Shown here: piece by piece, positions 1 to 8,463 of the stretch | How the letters are laid out: each line of letters begins with the position of its first letter | Numbering within the stretch: the first letter of the stretch is position 1 | Source: JAQVUB01 sp033809415 | GTDB taxonomy: Bacteria > Verrucomicrobiota > Lentisphaeria > Oligosphaerales > Oligosphaeraceae | Direction: 5' to 3' | Assembly (NCBI GenBank): GCA_033809415.1 | Contig: JAPXLT010000005.1 | Location: 1 to 40,136 of the forward strand | Length of the DNA: 40,136 nucleotides | The notes under the pieces: model-generated | The model's input: only the letters and a program-made list of their open reading frames with translations | What the model was told of the DNA's origin: nothing | Database searches by the model: none | Translations under genes and position numbers: made by a program

Positions 1-341
1 TGGGGCATGGCATCCCACCACCACCAAAGCCTCGGAGAGGCGGCACATGAACCAGCGCCAACAATGCGCCAACAATGCGCGCTGGAAGCAATGGGAAAAC
101 GTTGGCTTGTGCGTCTTCATTTGCCGCTACACATCCAAGCTGTGACAGCGCCGCCTCGATGCGGCGTAATGGTTTTGGGTGGGTTCCGACCCCAGGTTCC
201 GCAGTGCTCCGCACAGCTTCACCTGGGGTTACTCATGGTGCCGTCTCTCCGAGACTGGAGAAGCTTGACCGCGAGCCGCATGGAAAGGCTTGGGGCGGGC
301 TGACGCCTGCAACCCACATGGGCGAATGATCGGTCAGATCG
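1..341. repeat. Left-edge non-coding repeat mosaic with hairpins
   Basis: I see no credible gene here; the open frames have no ribosome site and are full of palindromes. Visible structures are ACCCCAGGT (189-197) with ACCTGGGGT (221-229), GTCTC-TCC-GAGAC (243-255), and GCGGGC-TGAC-GCCTGC (295-310). The last, read on the minus strand, matches the GNYA-loop hairpin family found elsewhere in the window. A CCCCAGGT...ACCTGGGG palindrome of this kind is, as far as I recall, a dispersed intergenic motif in PVC and related genomes; that is memory, not a search. The region runs off the window edge, so a partial upstream element cannot be excluded. Confidence 0.5.
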
Positions 342-465
342 AAACTCAAAAAGTTCAAAAATCTTCTCAAAAATGAGAAAGAGCCTCAAGGTCAGCAACT
401 TGCGAATCTGGTTTTTGAAGTTCTTGCACAAAAAAGAAGAAGTTGGACGATAGTATTACGAAAAA
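342..465 (+). repeat. Small-ORF repeat element, copy 1
   Basis: An A-rich element of about 120 bp, closely similar to 39838-39960 and, over its 3' end only, to 37044-37090. It contains a 26-codon ORF from the ATG at about 375 that begins MRKSLK and ends HKKEEVGR before TAG. The 3' part, CACAAAAAAGAAGAAGTTGG, is identical in copies 1 and 2. It may be a mobile-type intergenic repeat or encode a tiny cationic peptide; the sequence alone does not decide. Confidence 0.55.
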
Positions 466-565
466 TTTTATAAGGGTTGCTGCTTTGACGGATGAGCACG
501 CAACCCGTATATGTCAAATGTGGTAGACGTTGTGGACATTGTGGACAGGAGACGAACACACCCCG

Positions 566-605
566 CACCCTGCCCCCTGCCCCCTGCCCCCTGCCCCCTG
601 CCCCC
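566..605. repeat. C-rich heptamer array (TGCCCCC)n
   Basis: Five exact copies of TGCCCCC lie at 571-605, preceded by a degenerate unit. The last base forms part of the stop codon of the minus-strand fucosidase (TAG, 607-605). The complementary strand carries runs of five G separated by CA, which favours G-quadruplex formation. The same heptamer recurs near 5858, 16283, 28457 and 40050. Just upstream, 530-552 holds short TGGAC-type repeats, another family seen elsewhere. Confidence 0.8.
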
Positions 606-1870
606 TATTCAAGCCATGCTGCCAGATCGGGTTCTGGCTTGCGTTTGGGGCATTCGCTGAATTCCACTCGGAGGACATTGACATAAGGGGAGGGCGGATT
701 TACCGGGAGATTGAAAATCGTGAGCTTTCCGGTGTCCGGGTTCTGCTTGAAGGGAAATTCTTCGCCGGTGGCGAGCAGAGTGACTTTACGCACCGGGGTA
801 TCCACTAGTACCTGGGTTGCTACACTTCCCGGCCAGCGGAAAATCTGCCAGTATCCGACATTGTCCCTTCGTGTCCAACCACCTTGCAGATTCAGATCGA
901 CTTCACCAACAACGGAACTGCCGATCAATTCACAACGCTGCGAGGAACGGATGGACTCGCCATTCTCTTTAAGCCAGGCGCCGATGGCCAGCAGTCGTTG
1001 CTGCTCTTCGGGACGGATTCTGCCATCGGGTTCAGGTCCGACGTTCAGCAGCAGATTGCCTTCTCCCTGAGCGGCTATGCAGAGGTTCTGCAGCAGCTGG
1101 GGAACCGTCTTGAAATTCGGATTATGGCGGAGATAGCCCCAGCCTACAGAATCCCCAATCGTCATGCAGGTTTCCCAGCAGCGACCCGATGTTGAAGCCT
1201 TGACCTTTTGCTCGGGAGTGTCAATATCCTCATCGGTGCCGGAACGGTTGTTGATGATGATCTGCGGCTGCAAGGAACGCACCATCGCATTCAACTCACG
1301 CGAACGCCAGAAGGCAACCCAGGAATCGCGGCCTGTCTTCGCTTTGGCATCCCAGCCGCCGTCATATTCCAACAAGTCAATCGTGCCGTAATTGCTCATG
1401 AGCTCGCGCACCTGTCCATGCACCTGTTCGAGCAGCGCATCCTTCGATTCGGGAAACTTTTCAGGTTCAAAATACCCAGGGAAACGCCAGTCAAGCAGTG
1501 AATAATACAGGCCGACTTTCAAGCCGGCGCGGCGCATTGCAGTCACATATTCAGCGACCAGATCGCGTCCGGCGGCAGTTTGTGTCGTGCTGAATTTTGA
1601 AAATTTGCTGTCGAAGAGGCAGAATCCCTCATGATGCCGTGCGGTCAGCACTGCATATTTTGCGCCTGCGCGGGCGACTGTGTCAGCCCATTGATCTGCG
1701 CAGCCGGGTCGTGGCAGAAAACGTTCGGCGAGACGTGCATATTCCTTTGGGGGGATGCGTTCCGAGTACATGCTCCACTCCCCGTGTTCCAGCAAGGAAT
1801 ACAGCCCGTAATGAATGTAAATCCCAAAACGGCTTTCGTGAAACCAGCGTAAACGTTCTTTGTTCTCCAT
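605..1870 (-). CDS. Alpha-L-fucosidase, GH29 family
   Basis: A 421-residue glycoside hydrolase expected to remove alpha-linked L-fucose from glycans. The chain shows the family pattern: FHESRFGIYIHYGLYS near the N-terminus, ARHHEGF at 77-83 (the paired His contact fucose in characterised members), YYSLLDW at 122-128, and GTIDLLEYDGGW at 162-173, where D170 aligns with the catalytic nucleophile of the usual LWFDG motif. There is no signal peptide, so it is probably cytoplasmic and acts on imported oligosaccharides. The start is well placed: GGAGG lies about seven bases before the ATG. The general acid cannot be assigned by eye, as is usual for GH29. It stands alone; the next gene points the other way. 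Confidence 0.88.
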   Translation of the reverse strand: MENKERLRWFHESRFGIYIHYGLYSLLEHGEWSMYSERIPPKEYARLAERFLPRPGCADQWADTVARAGAKYAVLTARHHEGFCLFDSKFSKFSTTQTAAGRDLVAEYVTAMRRAGLKVGLYYSLLDWRFPGYFEPEKFPESKDALLEQVHGQVRELMSNYGTIDLLEYDGGWDAKAKTGRDSWVAFWRSRELNAMVRSLQPQIIINNRSGTDEDIDTPEQKVKASTSGRCWETCMTIGDSVGWGYLRHNPNFKTVPQLLQNLCIAAQGEGNLLLNVGPEPDGRIRPEEQQRLLAIGAWLKENGESIRSSQRCELIGSSVVGEVDLNLQGGWTRRDNVGYWQIFRWPGSVATQVLVDTPVRKVTLLATGEEFPFKQNPDTGKLTIFNLPVNPPSPYVNVLRVEFSECPKRKPEPDLAAWLE

Positions 1871-2022
1871 CAGCTTTCCTCCATGATCGTTTCGAGGTGT
1901 GAAAATTCAAGTAAACGGTTTTTAATATAAGCTCAAATTGACGCAGCGAGGGGACTTTGCGGCTAGAATGATTTATATTATCCCAATTCTGCTGTGTAAA
2001 CCTATGTTATAAGGAGTCAATC

Positions 2023-5000
2023 ATGCGTCTTTTGAAGATTTCTCTGTTATTTTGTTTGATTGTTTCGGTGGCCTGGGCACAAACCGCCACTGGTTTTCTG
2101 GATGCAAGAGAACTGCAGCGAGCAGCGGCGGCGGTGACCTTGGCGGAGTATCCTGACGCAGATGATGTCCTCGTTGATGATTATGTGCTGACGACTTATG
2201 AAAAAGACGGCACGTCAGTCACCTGGGATGACTGGGGCAGTAAAATCCTGACAGAAAAAGGGAAGCAGAACAACCGCGTCATGACGATGTACTACAATGC
2301 CAGTTATTCAAAGGCAGAATTTATTTTTGTGAAGATTATCAAGGCCGACGGCAGCGTCCGTGAAGTCGATCTGGCCCGGCAGTCTCAAGAGATGATCGAC
2401 CGTTCCCAGATGGGGTCCAATATCTATGATCCAAACAACAAAATCATTCAGGTCTCCCTGGCGGAACTGGAAGTCGGGGACCTGATACGCGCTCTTACCC
2501 GGCGAACTACTTTCAAACCCAGAGTCCCGGACAGTTTCAGCGATTTCCAGACGTTCGAATATTCCAGCCCCATCCTTCGCTATGTCCTTGAGATCAATGC
2601 CCCTGCTGAACTTCCGCTGCGCAATATCATCCTTAAAGATGAAGTACCCGGCACCGTGGTCGGCAGCAAGCCGAAAACAGAAAATGGCCGTATTCTTTAC
2701 CGTTGGGAAGCAAAGAACGTGCCGCAGGCTTTCCCGGAACCCGCCATGCCGCCGCTGTATACGGTGACGCAGCGTCTGCTGGTCAGTACCTTCGATTCCT
2801 GGCAGGACATTTCCCGCTGGTACTGGAACATCAGCGTACCGCACTTTGACGCTACCAATGACATGAAAATCAAGGTCAATGAACTGATTAAGGGCAAAGC
2901 TGGGCATGAGGAAAAAATCCGTGCCATCTTCCGATTTGTCTCCCAGGAAATCCGTTACATGGGGGTGACTTTGGAAACCGAGGCGCCTGGCTACGAACCC
3001 CATGACGTCAGCATCACTTTTGCCAACCGGCATGGCGTCTGCCGCGACAAGGCGGCTTTGCTGACCGTCATGCTGCGGCTGGCCGGACTCGAGGCGTTCC
3101 CGGTGCTGATCCATGCCGGCGCCAAGAAAGACCCGGAGGTGCCGCAACCCTTCTTCAACCACGCCATTGTCGCTGTCCTAAAACCGGACAAAAGCTATCA
3201 GTTGATGGACCCCACTGATGAAAACACGCGGGACCTATTGCCGGCATATTTGTGTAACCGCAGTTATCTAGTTGCCCGTCCGGAAGGCGATGTATTGCGC
3301 ACTTCCGATATCATACCATATAATCAGAACCTCGGCAAAATCAAAACCTCGGGCAAAATTACTGCGGAGGGAAATTTGACCTGCATCAGCCAGGTCGTCA
3401 TGGAAGGGATCAACGACAACGCATATCGCGGAATGCTCTTGCGCAGAACTCCGGATCAGAGACAGGAGTTTTTCGAGGCAGTGCTCAAGGGAATCATCCC
3501 GGGTGCCCGATTGGTTCGCTTTGATATCCTGCCGGCAGACTTGCAGGATACCAGCTTGCCGCTCGAATTTCATCTTAGCTTCACGGCACCCAACGTCATG
3601 ATCCGCAACAAACAAACCGCCATGCTGAAAATCCCGCGCCTCAGCGCAGGTTTGGGCTATGTTAACTTCGTTCTTGGTGAGGCTGGCCTGGAAAAACGCC
3701 GTTTCCCATTTACGACTTCGCTGACTTGTGGAGTCATCGAGGAAGTTAAAATCGAGCTTGCCGCAGAATGGAACAAAGTCCTTTCCATGCCGGAATTCAC
3801 GACCATTGACAACCCCTGCATGCACTGGTCGCGTCAGCTGCAATTCCTCGCCGGAACACTTTCGCTGAACAGCGAATTCTCGATCCGCACTGTGGAATTT
3901 TCCCCGGCGGAGTATCAGACATTGAAAGTGGCTTTGCGCAGCATTGAAGCCGATGGACGCAAGCAACTGATCTTGGGACATCAGAAAAATGTTGCAGTGG
4001 CTGAAAAACCTGTGACGCAAAAAGCCGCTGTTGCTACAGCTGAGAGCCATATCCTGTTGGATCAGCGCTCTTTCAAGCTGGCGGATGCAAATAATTGGAC
4101 GATGGTGCAGAAAGTCCGCAAGAAAATCCTTACCTACAAGGGGATGAAAGACAATGCCGAGCTGAAATGGGATTTCAACCCGGTCTGGCAGGAAGTCAAG
4201 CTCGATTATGCCATCGTCCGCAATGGGGAGCAGGAGCAGAAAATCAGCGATGCGGAAATCAATCTGATGGATGCGCCCTGGGTCGCCTCCGCGCCTCGTT
4301 ATCCTGCCGGGAAAACGCTGGTTGCCAGCCTGCCAGGCGTGCAGGTCGGCAGCATCATCGAGTATCAGGTTACTCAATCGGCACGTGCCAATTCATTTTT
4401 TCATCTGATGCTGGCATTTCAAAGCAATGATCCGATCGAAAGACGGGAATTGAGCATCGACTGTCCGGAAAACTTGGTGCTGGACTATAAGGTCTTCCAG
4501 AATGGCTGCCTGAATTTCAAGAAAAGGACTTCTGGCAACGTGATTCAATATCAGAAGAAGGCAGTCGATGGCCGGGTAATCCATCTTTGGTTCAGCGAAA
4601 AACAACCTGCGTTGACCCGGGAAAAGAATCTGCCCCCCGCCTACGCTTTCCTGCCGATGGTCGTTGTCTCGTCAGGCGACTGGGAGCAATACTGCCAGCA
4701 GATGATCCGTTCTCTCGAGTTTGCCAGCCAGAATGGGCGTGAGGTCATGAAGCTGATTGAAGCCATCCGGGCGATGCCTCCGGAGCGTCAGTTGCTTGCC
4801 TTGCGCAATCACATTGAACGAGCCGTGCGAACTGCTGGCCCGTATTATACGGAACTACCGCGTTATTGCCTGTCGCCAGCCGAAAAGACATACACTGAAG
4901 GCTATGGCCATTCCGCAGACCGCGCCGCCCTGTATTATTCCATCCTGCAGGAACTGGGCTATCAGCCGGAACTGCTCCTGGTCGCCGATGCACCGCAGGA

Positions 5001-5847
5001 GAAAAACTTGCAGAAGTTCTGGGAAAAACATCCCTCGAGCTATTTTTTCCGGGAGATGCTGGTACGTGTCAAGACGAAGCAGGGTGACGTCTGGTTCAAT
5101 GACCAGGATCAGTATTCACGCCTGGGAAGCAGCCGTTTCCATGGGCGTTTGGCGTGCAGCCCCGCCAGAAACCGCTTTTTCCGCATAGAACTGCCGTCGG
5201 AAGCGCAAAGCCTAGTCGATAAACTGATTACGATTGATATGCGGCCTGATGGCGCCGCGCAGATCGCCTTCCGAAATCTTTACCAGGGGGAACATTATGC
5301 CCAGCTCAATAAGTTCTATTCTGAACAAACGCCGGAGGAGCGTCGGCGCCACTATCAGTCCATGCTCGCCGACCTTTCGCAGTCGGCTTCCTCGATCATC
5401 GATTTGAAAACTGAATTTGAGGTTTATCCAGGTTCCGTGCGATATACTGCCCTTGTCGAAGATTTTGCGGTGACGTCGGACAACTACTGCCACTTTGAAT
5501 TTCCGGAGACCTTTGCCAGGCTGCTGCGGCTCTGGGGAGACCAGCGGCAAGAAGCCCTGTACTGGAGCGACAGAAACACCCGCCGACTCGAAATTGCCAT
5601 CAGGCTGCCCAGCGATTTCCGGATTATTGAACTCTGCCCCGAAGACTTCACATGGACTTCCCCTAAAAAGAACGGAACCGTTTCGATCAAACGCCTGAAA
5701 ACCCAGTCGCAGAATGAATTGCGCTACCTGATGGAAGCCGACCTCGGAAGCGAAATCATCCCCGCAGAAAAATACCCCGATATCCTCGAACTGGACCGAC
5801 GCCTCTCACATCCGGCAGCGCGCACAGTCCTACTGCGGAAAAAATAG
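2023..5847 (+). CDS. Secreted double DUF3857/transglutaminase-like protein
   Basis: A 1274-residue protein with a Sec signal peptide (about 1-19, ending AWA) and two consecutive copies of the DUF3857-transglutaminase-like arrangement. In copy 1 a beta-rich DUF3857 region (about 40-260) precedes a transglutaminase-like core with a plausible triad: C340 in HGVCRDKAALL, H380 in FFNHAIV and D396 in LMDPTD. Copy 2 starts near residue 675 with the matching DUF3857 region; its core at 961-985 reads GYGHSADRAALYYSIL, so the catalytic Cys position is S964. Single-copy members of this family are around 600-700 residues, so this is a fused tandem duplication. It probably acts in the periplasm or at the surface; the substrate is unknown. 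AAGGAG precedes the ATG. A possible promoter (TTGACG 1938, TAGAAT 1964) has a long 20-bp spacer and is weak. Confidence 0.85.
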   Translation: MRLLKISLLFCLIVSVAWAQTATGFLDARELQRAAAAVTLAEYPDADDVLVDDYVLTTYEKDGTSVTWDDWGSKILTEKGKQNNRVMTMYYNASYSKAEFIFVKIIKADGSVREVDLARQSQEMIDRSQMGSNIYDPNNKIIQVSLAELEVGDLIRALTRRTTFKPRVPDSFSDFQTFEYSSPILRYVLEINAPAELPLRNIILKDEVPGTVVGSKPKTENGRILYRWEAKNVPQAFPEPAMPPLYTVTQRLLVSTFDSWQDISRWYWNISVPHFDATNDMKIKVNELIKGKAGHEEKIRAIFRFVSQEIRYMGVTLETEAPGYEPHDVSITFANRHGVCRDKAALLTVMLRLAGLEAFPVLIHAGAKKDPEVPQPFFNHAIVAVLKPDKSYQLMDPTDENTRDLLPAYLCNRSYLVARPEGDVLRTSDIIPYNQNLGKIKTSGKITAEGNLTCISQVVMEGINDNAYRGMLLRRTPDQRQEFFEAVLKGIIPGARLVRFDILPADLQDTSLPLEFHLSFTAPNVMIRNKQTAMLKIPRLSAGLGYVNFVLGEAGLEKRRFPFTTSLTCGVIEEVKIELAAEWNKVLSMPEFTTIDNPCMHWSRQLQFLAGTLSLNSEFSIRTVEFSPAEYQTLKVALRSIEADGRKQLILGHQKNVAVAEKPVTQKAAVATAESHILLDQRSFKLADANNWTMVQKVRKKILTYKGMKDNAELKWDFNPVWQEVKLDYAIVRNGEQEQKISDAEINLMDAPWVASAPRYPAGKTLVASLPGVQVGSIIEYQVTQSARANSFFHLMLAFQSNDPIERRELSIDCPENLVLDYKVFQNGCLNFKKRTSGNVIQYQKKAVDGRVIHLWFSEKQPALTREKNLPPAYAFLPMVVVSSGDWEQYCQQMIRSLEFASQNGREVMKLIEAIRAMPPERQLLALRNHIERAVRTAGPYYTELPRYCLSPAEKTYTEGYGHSADRAALYYSILQELGYQPELLLVADAPQEKNLQKFWEKHPSSYFFREMLVRVKTKQGDVWFNDQDQYSRLGSSRFHGRLACSPARNRFFRIELPSEAQSLVDKLITIDMRPDGAAQIAFRNLYQGEHYAQLNKFYSEQTPEERRRHYQSMLADLSQSASSIIDLKTEFEVYPGSVRYTALVEDFAVTSDNYCHFEFPETFARLLRLWGDQRQEALYWSDRNTRRLEIAIRLPSDFRIIELCPEDFTWTSPKKNGTVSIKRLKTQSQNELRYLMEADLGSEIIPAEKYPDILELDRRLSHPAARTVLLRKK

Positions 5848-5855
5848 GTAAGGGT

Positions 5856-5935
5856 GCGGGGGCAGGGGGCAGGGGGCAGGGGGCAGGGGGCAGGTGCGTT
5901 TTTAACCACGAAAGGCACGAAAAATTTTATTTTTC
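5856..5935. repeat. G-rich heptamer array joined to an ACCACGAA repeat
   Basis: About five copies of GGGGGCA (5858-5894) begin roughly ten bases after the stop of the transglutaminase-like gene. They are followed by TTTTTAACCACGAAAGGCACGAAAA-type sequence (5898-5930), which runs up to the stop of the convergent LacI gene. Both are dispersed families in this window. A transcription-termination role between convergent genes is possible but unproven. Confidence 0.75.
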
Positions 5936-7144
5936 AGGAAGAGCTAAAAGGCGTGTCCGACCAGAACCTTCTTTCTGTTTATAGACGATTAGTTCCGCAT
6001 TCAAAAGATCTGTAATTGTCCGATTGAAGTAGCCGCAGTATGGTTTTACTTCCAAAGCAGAGGCAATACGAACACGGGTTTCCGGGCCGTTTGCCAATAA
6101 TGCAAGAATTCGTTCGGTTAATTTCCCTTTTGTTTTTTTTCGATATACCGGAGCAACACTCTCACGCTCAATCAGACGGAAAGGGAAATAAATGTCGGAA
6201 ACTTTTTCCCCGCGACAAAACGCGGCAAGCAAATCAACAGCTGCCTCGCTCAGTTGTGTGTAATCCATGGCCATTCCTGTAATTGGCGGATCGCAATACG
6301 GAAGAATATCCTTTTGCTCCCAGCTTACGACACTGATTCGTTTCGGCACATTCAATTTAAGCCTTTCAATTAGCGAGAGAGCATTTCTGGCAGCACCTTC
6401 ATCCACTGCAACCAGTGCAGTCGCACCGCTGGATACTGCTTGTTTCAACAGGGAAAGATTTTGCTCAAATGAATTTTCACGCATATTGAAGATGCAGTTC
6501 CGTTCCGGATTCTGGATGTGGCGGGATTTCAGGTATTCATAAAAACCTTGATACCGAGTACGCCACTGCTCAATTTCCATGGGATCCGGAGCCAGAAGGA
6601 AAATGCGGCGATGCCCCAATGAATAAAATTTATCCAGAAGGTTCCGCATTGATTTTTTCCCGTCCATATTGACATGAGCCAGTAGATTGTCTCGTCTGTA
6701 AAGAGTCGGATTTGCATTGATGCGGACAAGCGGAAGCTGAAAATTGTCAAACCATTTTGCTGTTAATTCCGGTTCCCATGAGATGCTGATTCCACCGTCA
6801 ATAACCCGGCTCAATAATACATCCAAATCATCTTCCTGCACAATTTCCATGCGAATGCCACGCCGATGCAATACATAAATCATCGCATTCAGTAAAGAAG
6901 CGACATAACCGTCCAACCTGAAGCGCCATGGTGCAGGAAGGATGATCGCAAGTCGCTGAAGTTTTCCGTATCTTATATCGTAATTTAGTCGCCGAGCCTG
7001 TTCCAGGACATTGCGGCGAAGAAATTCTGAAACATTCGGATGGTTGTTCATTACTTTGGAGACACTTGATTGAGAACATCCCGCCGCTTTGGCAACATCC
7101 GCGCCGGTTATTTTTTTTCTTTGTGATTGATTGTTAGCCTGCAT
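5927..7144 (-). CDS. LacI/GalR-family regulator with extra C-terminal winged helix
   Basis: A 405-residue repressor-type regulator. Residues about 12-58 form a LacI helix-turn-helix (ITGADVAKAAGCSQSSVSKVMNNH), followed by the hinge and a periplasmic-binding-protein-like sensor domain (about 65-335, with RRIFLLAPDP and ALVAVDEGAARNALSL segments). After residue 338 comes a second putative DNA-binding module, LTERILALLANGPETRVRIASAL through a wing ending RTRLLALPEK. Ordinary LacI proteins are about 330-350 residues and lack this part. It is divergent from the mannonate-dehydratase-like gene and probably controls that gene and the downstream glycosidases in response to a sugar. No clear Shine-Dalgarno precedes the ATG. 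Its first codons are echoed by a gene remnant at 8345-8463. Confidence 0.87.
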   Translation of the reverse strand: MQANNQSQRKKITGADVAKAAGCSQSSVSKVMNNHPNVSEFLRRNVLEQARRLNYDIRYGKLQRLAIILPAPWRFRLDGYVASLLNAMIYVLHRRGIRMEIVQEDDLDVLLSRVIDGGISISWEPELTAKWFDNFQLPLVRINANPTLYRRDNLLAHVNMDGKKSMRNLLDKFYSLGHRRIFLLAPDPMEIEQWRTRYQGFYEYLKSRHIQNPERNCIFNMRENSFEQNLSLLKQAVSSGATALVAVDEGAARNALSLIERLKLNVPKRISVVSWEQKDILPYCDPPITGMAMDYTQLSEAAVDLLAAFCRGEKVSDIYFPFRLIERESVAPVYRKKTKGKLTERILALLANGPETRVRIASALEVKPYCGYFNRTITDLLNAELIVYKQKEGSGRTRLLALPEK

Positions 7145-7358
7145 CGAAATCTTTTATTATCCCTTTTAATTATTTGCCCTTGTTCTGAATAATAATATAC
7201 ACTTTGCTCAAAAGTCAAGCTGTAAACGCTAATTATTATTTTTATTATTCCGAAGAAAAATTCATAATTATCTTGTATTACGATTTGAAAACATCAATAT
7301 TAAAAAGAACACACGGCAATTTTCTGATTTGGGATGAATTCGATAAAGGAGATTGGTA
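7145..7358. promoter_or_regulatory. Divergent promoter/operator region, copy A
   Basis: A 214-bp, very AT-rich interval between the LacI gene and the mannonate-dehydratase-like gene. The part from the regulator start codon to about 7262 is repeated at 8463-8580: a 22-bp stretch (7157-7178) is identical to 8474-8495, followed by conserved blocks ending CAAGCT and ATTATTTTT..TTATTCC. On the minus strand TTGACT (7214-7219) followed by TATATT/TATTAT is a possible regulator promoter. Conservation between copies marks the likely operator, but I cannot name the exact site. Confidence 0.6.
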
Positions 7359-8297
7359 ATGATCAGACTTGGAATGTTTTTACCACCGTTGCCGGATCAT
7401 CGTTGGGAGCTGGCGGCACAAGCGGGAATTTGCAATGCGGTTTGCCGGATCAACCCTGTTTATGATCCATTTGATCTGAAATCCATGTCTGACGCCCAGC
7501 GGGGATTCCGGGAAGCCGGTTTTGAAATTGCGGCTTTGGAAGGCGATCAGTTTGATATGTCCCGAATCAAACTGGGACTGCCCGGACGAGATGAAGACCT
7601 TGAAAAATACCGGGTGATGCTTCAGAATATGGGGCAACTCGGCATCCATATTCTTTGCTACAATTTTATGGCCGGCGTTGGCTGGTTCCGTTCCCGAACC
7701 GATATTCCGTATCGTGGCGGAGCTCTTACAAGCCGCTGGTCTCGTGATGATGTGCCGGAAGAACCCTTGAAGTTTAGTCATGAAAAACTCTGGGATAATT
7801 ATGCTTATTTCCTGAAAGCCGTGCTTCCAGCCGCCGAGAAAGCCGGGGTGATCATGTGTTTGCATCCCGATGATCCGCCGACTCCGGAATTGAAAGGCTA
7901 CCCGCGAATCTTCACCTCGGCTTCTGCATATCGCCGAATGCTGGGGCTGGCGAACAGTCCGAATGCCGGGGTCACTTTTTGTGCAGCGACATTCCGTGCA
8001 ATGGGAGAAGATGATATGGCGCTGATTCGTGAATGGAAAGAAAAAATCCATTTCGTCCACATGCGGGACAACCAGCCTATACCCGGTGGATTCATGGAGA
8101 CGTTTCATGACAACGGCCCAACAGACTTGGCAGCGCGCATCAAACTGCTCGAGGAATTGAAAATGGATGTTCTGCTTCGCCCGGATCATGCGCCGACAAT
8201 GTGCGGGGAAAACAATAATGAACCCGGATATGCGGCATTGGGACGAATCTTTGCTATTGGATATTTTAAAGGAATTTTGAAATCTATGGAAGCGTAA
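7359..8297 (+). CDS. Mannonate dehydratase-like protein (UxuA family)
   Basis: A 312-residue TIM-barrel protein resembling D-mannonate dehydratase, which converts D-mannonate to 2-keto-3-deoxygluconate in hexuronate breakdown. Family marks are MCLHPDDPPTPELKGYPRIFTS in the middle, VTFCAATFRAMG (canonical CxGT region, here FCAATF), IHFVHMRDN, and LLRPDHAPTM near the end, which supply the metal ligands (Cys, His, Asp) in known enzymes. It is shorter than typical UxuA (about 350-395), so a related dehydratase or isomerase activity is possible. I chose ATG 7359 because AAAGGAG (7345-7351) lies seven bases upstream; an in-frame TTG at 7353 overlaps that site. It is the first gene downstream of the regulator and is separated from the next by a duplicated promoter. 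Confidence 0.82.
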   Translation: MIRLGMFLPPLPDHRWELAAQAGICNAVCRINPVYDPFDLKSMSDAQRGFREAGFEIAALEGDQFDMSRIKLGLPGRDEDLEKYRVMLQNMGQLGIHILCYNFMAGVGWFRSRTDIPYRGGALTSRWSRDDVPEEPLKFSHEKLWDNYAYFLKAVLPAAEKAGVIMCLHPDDPPTPELKGYPRIFTSASAYRRMLGLANSPNAGVTFCAATFRAMGEDDMALIREWKEKIHFVHMRDNQPIPGGFMETFHDNGPTDLAARIKLLEELKMDVLLRPDHAPTMCGENNNEPGYAALGRIFAIGYFKGILKSMEA

Positions 8298-8310
8298 GCA
8301 AAAATTTCAT

Positions 8311-8400
8311 CCGCAGATTACGAAGATTTTTAGAATTTTCGTGGCTTTTCGTGTGGTTCGTGGTTAAAAAATAGGTTGTGGACGCTAGTCCACGCCAAGA
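8311..8400. repeat. ACCACGAA repeat with GNYA-loop hairpin
   Basis: The stretch begins with CCGCAGATTACGAAGATT, then TTTTCGTGTGGTTCGTGGTT, and then a perfect hairpin GTGGAC-GCTA-GTCCAC at 8378-8393 within TAGGTTG...GCCAAG. It belongs to the family seen at 19216, 23733, 30438 and 36782. It lies directly against the remnant of a second LacI-type gene and may mark the breakpoint that destroyed it. Confidence 0.75.
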
Positions 8401-8463
8401 AAATCTGAAACAATATCCAAGCCGATTGTTTTTTCTGTATGATTGACTGTTATCCTGTATCAT
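8345..8463 (-). pseudogene. Remnant of a second LacI-type regulator (first ~12 codons)
   Basis: On the minus strand an ATG at 8463 opens MIQDNSQSYRKK, matching the intact regulator's MQANNQSQRKK codon by codon. The upstream DNA is also homologous to that regulator's upstream region. After about 12 codons the similarity stops; the frame then passes into the ACCACGAA/hairpin repeat and terminates. I read this as the 5' stub of a paralogous divergent regulator lost by deletion, or as a promoter duplication that carried the start of the gene. It is too short to be functional. Confidence 0.6.

Noticed and set aside
7..303. 98-residue open frame at the left edge
   Set aside because: No ribosome site, composition driven by palindromes and repeats, no family resemblance.
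342..465. Insertion sequence
   Set aside because: No transposase, no terminal inverted repeats and no target duplication visible; kept as a repeat element only.
3268..4377. 369-residue minus-strand frame
   Set aside because: Lies wholly inside the transglutaminase-like gene in antisense; an artefact of that gene's codon use.
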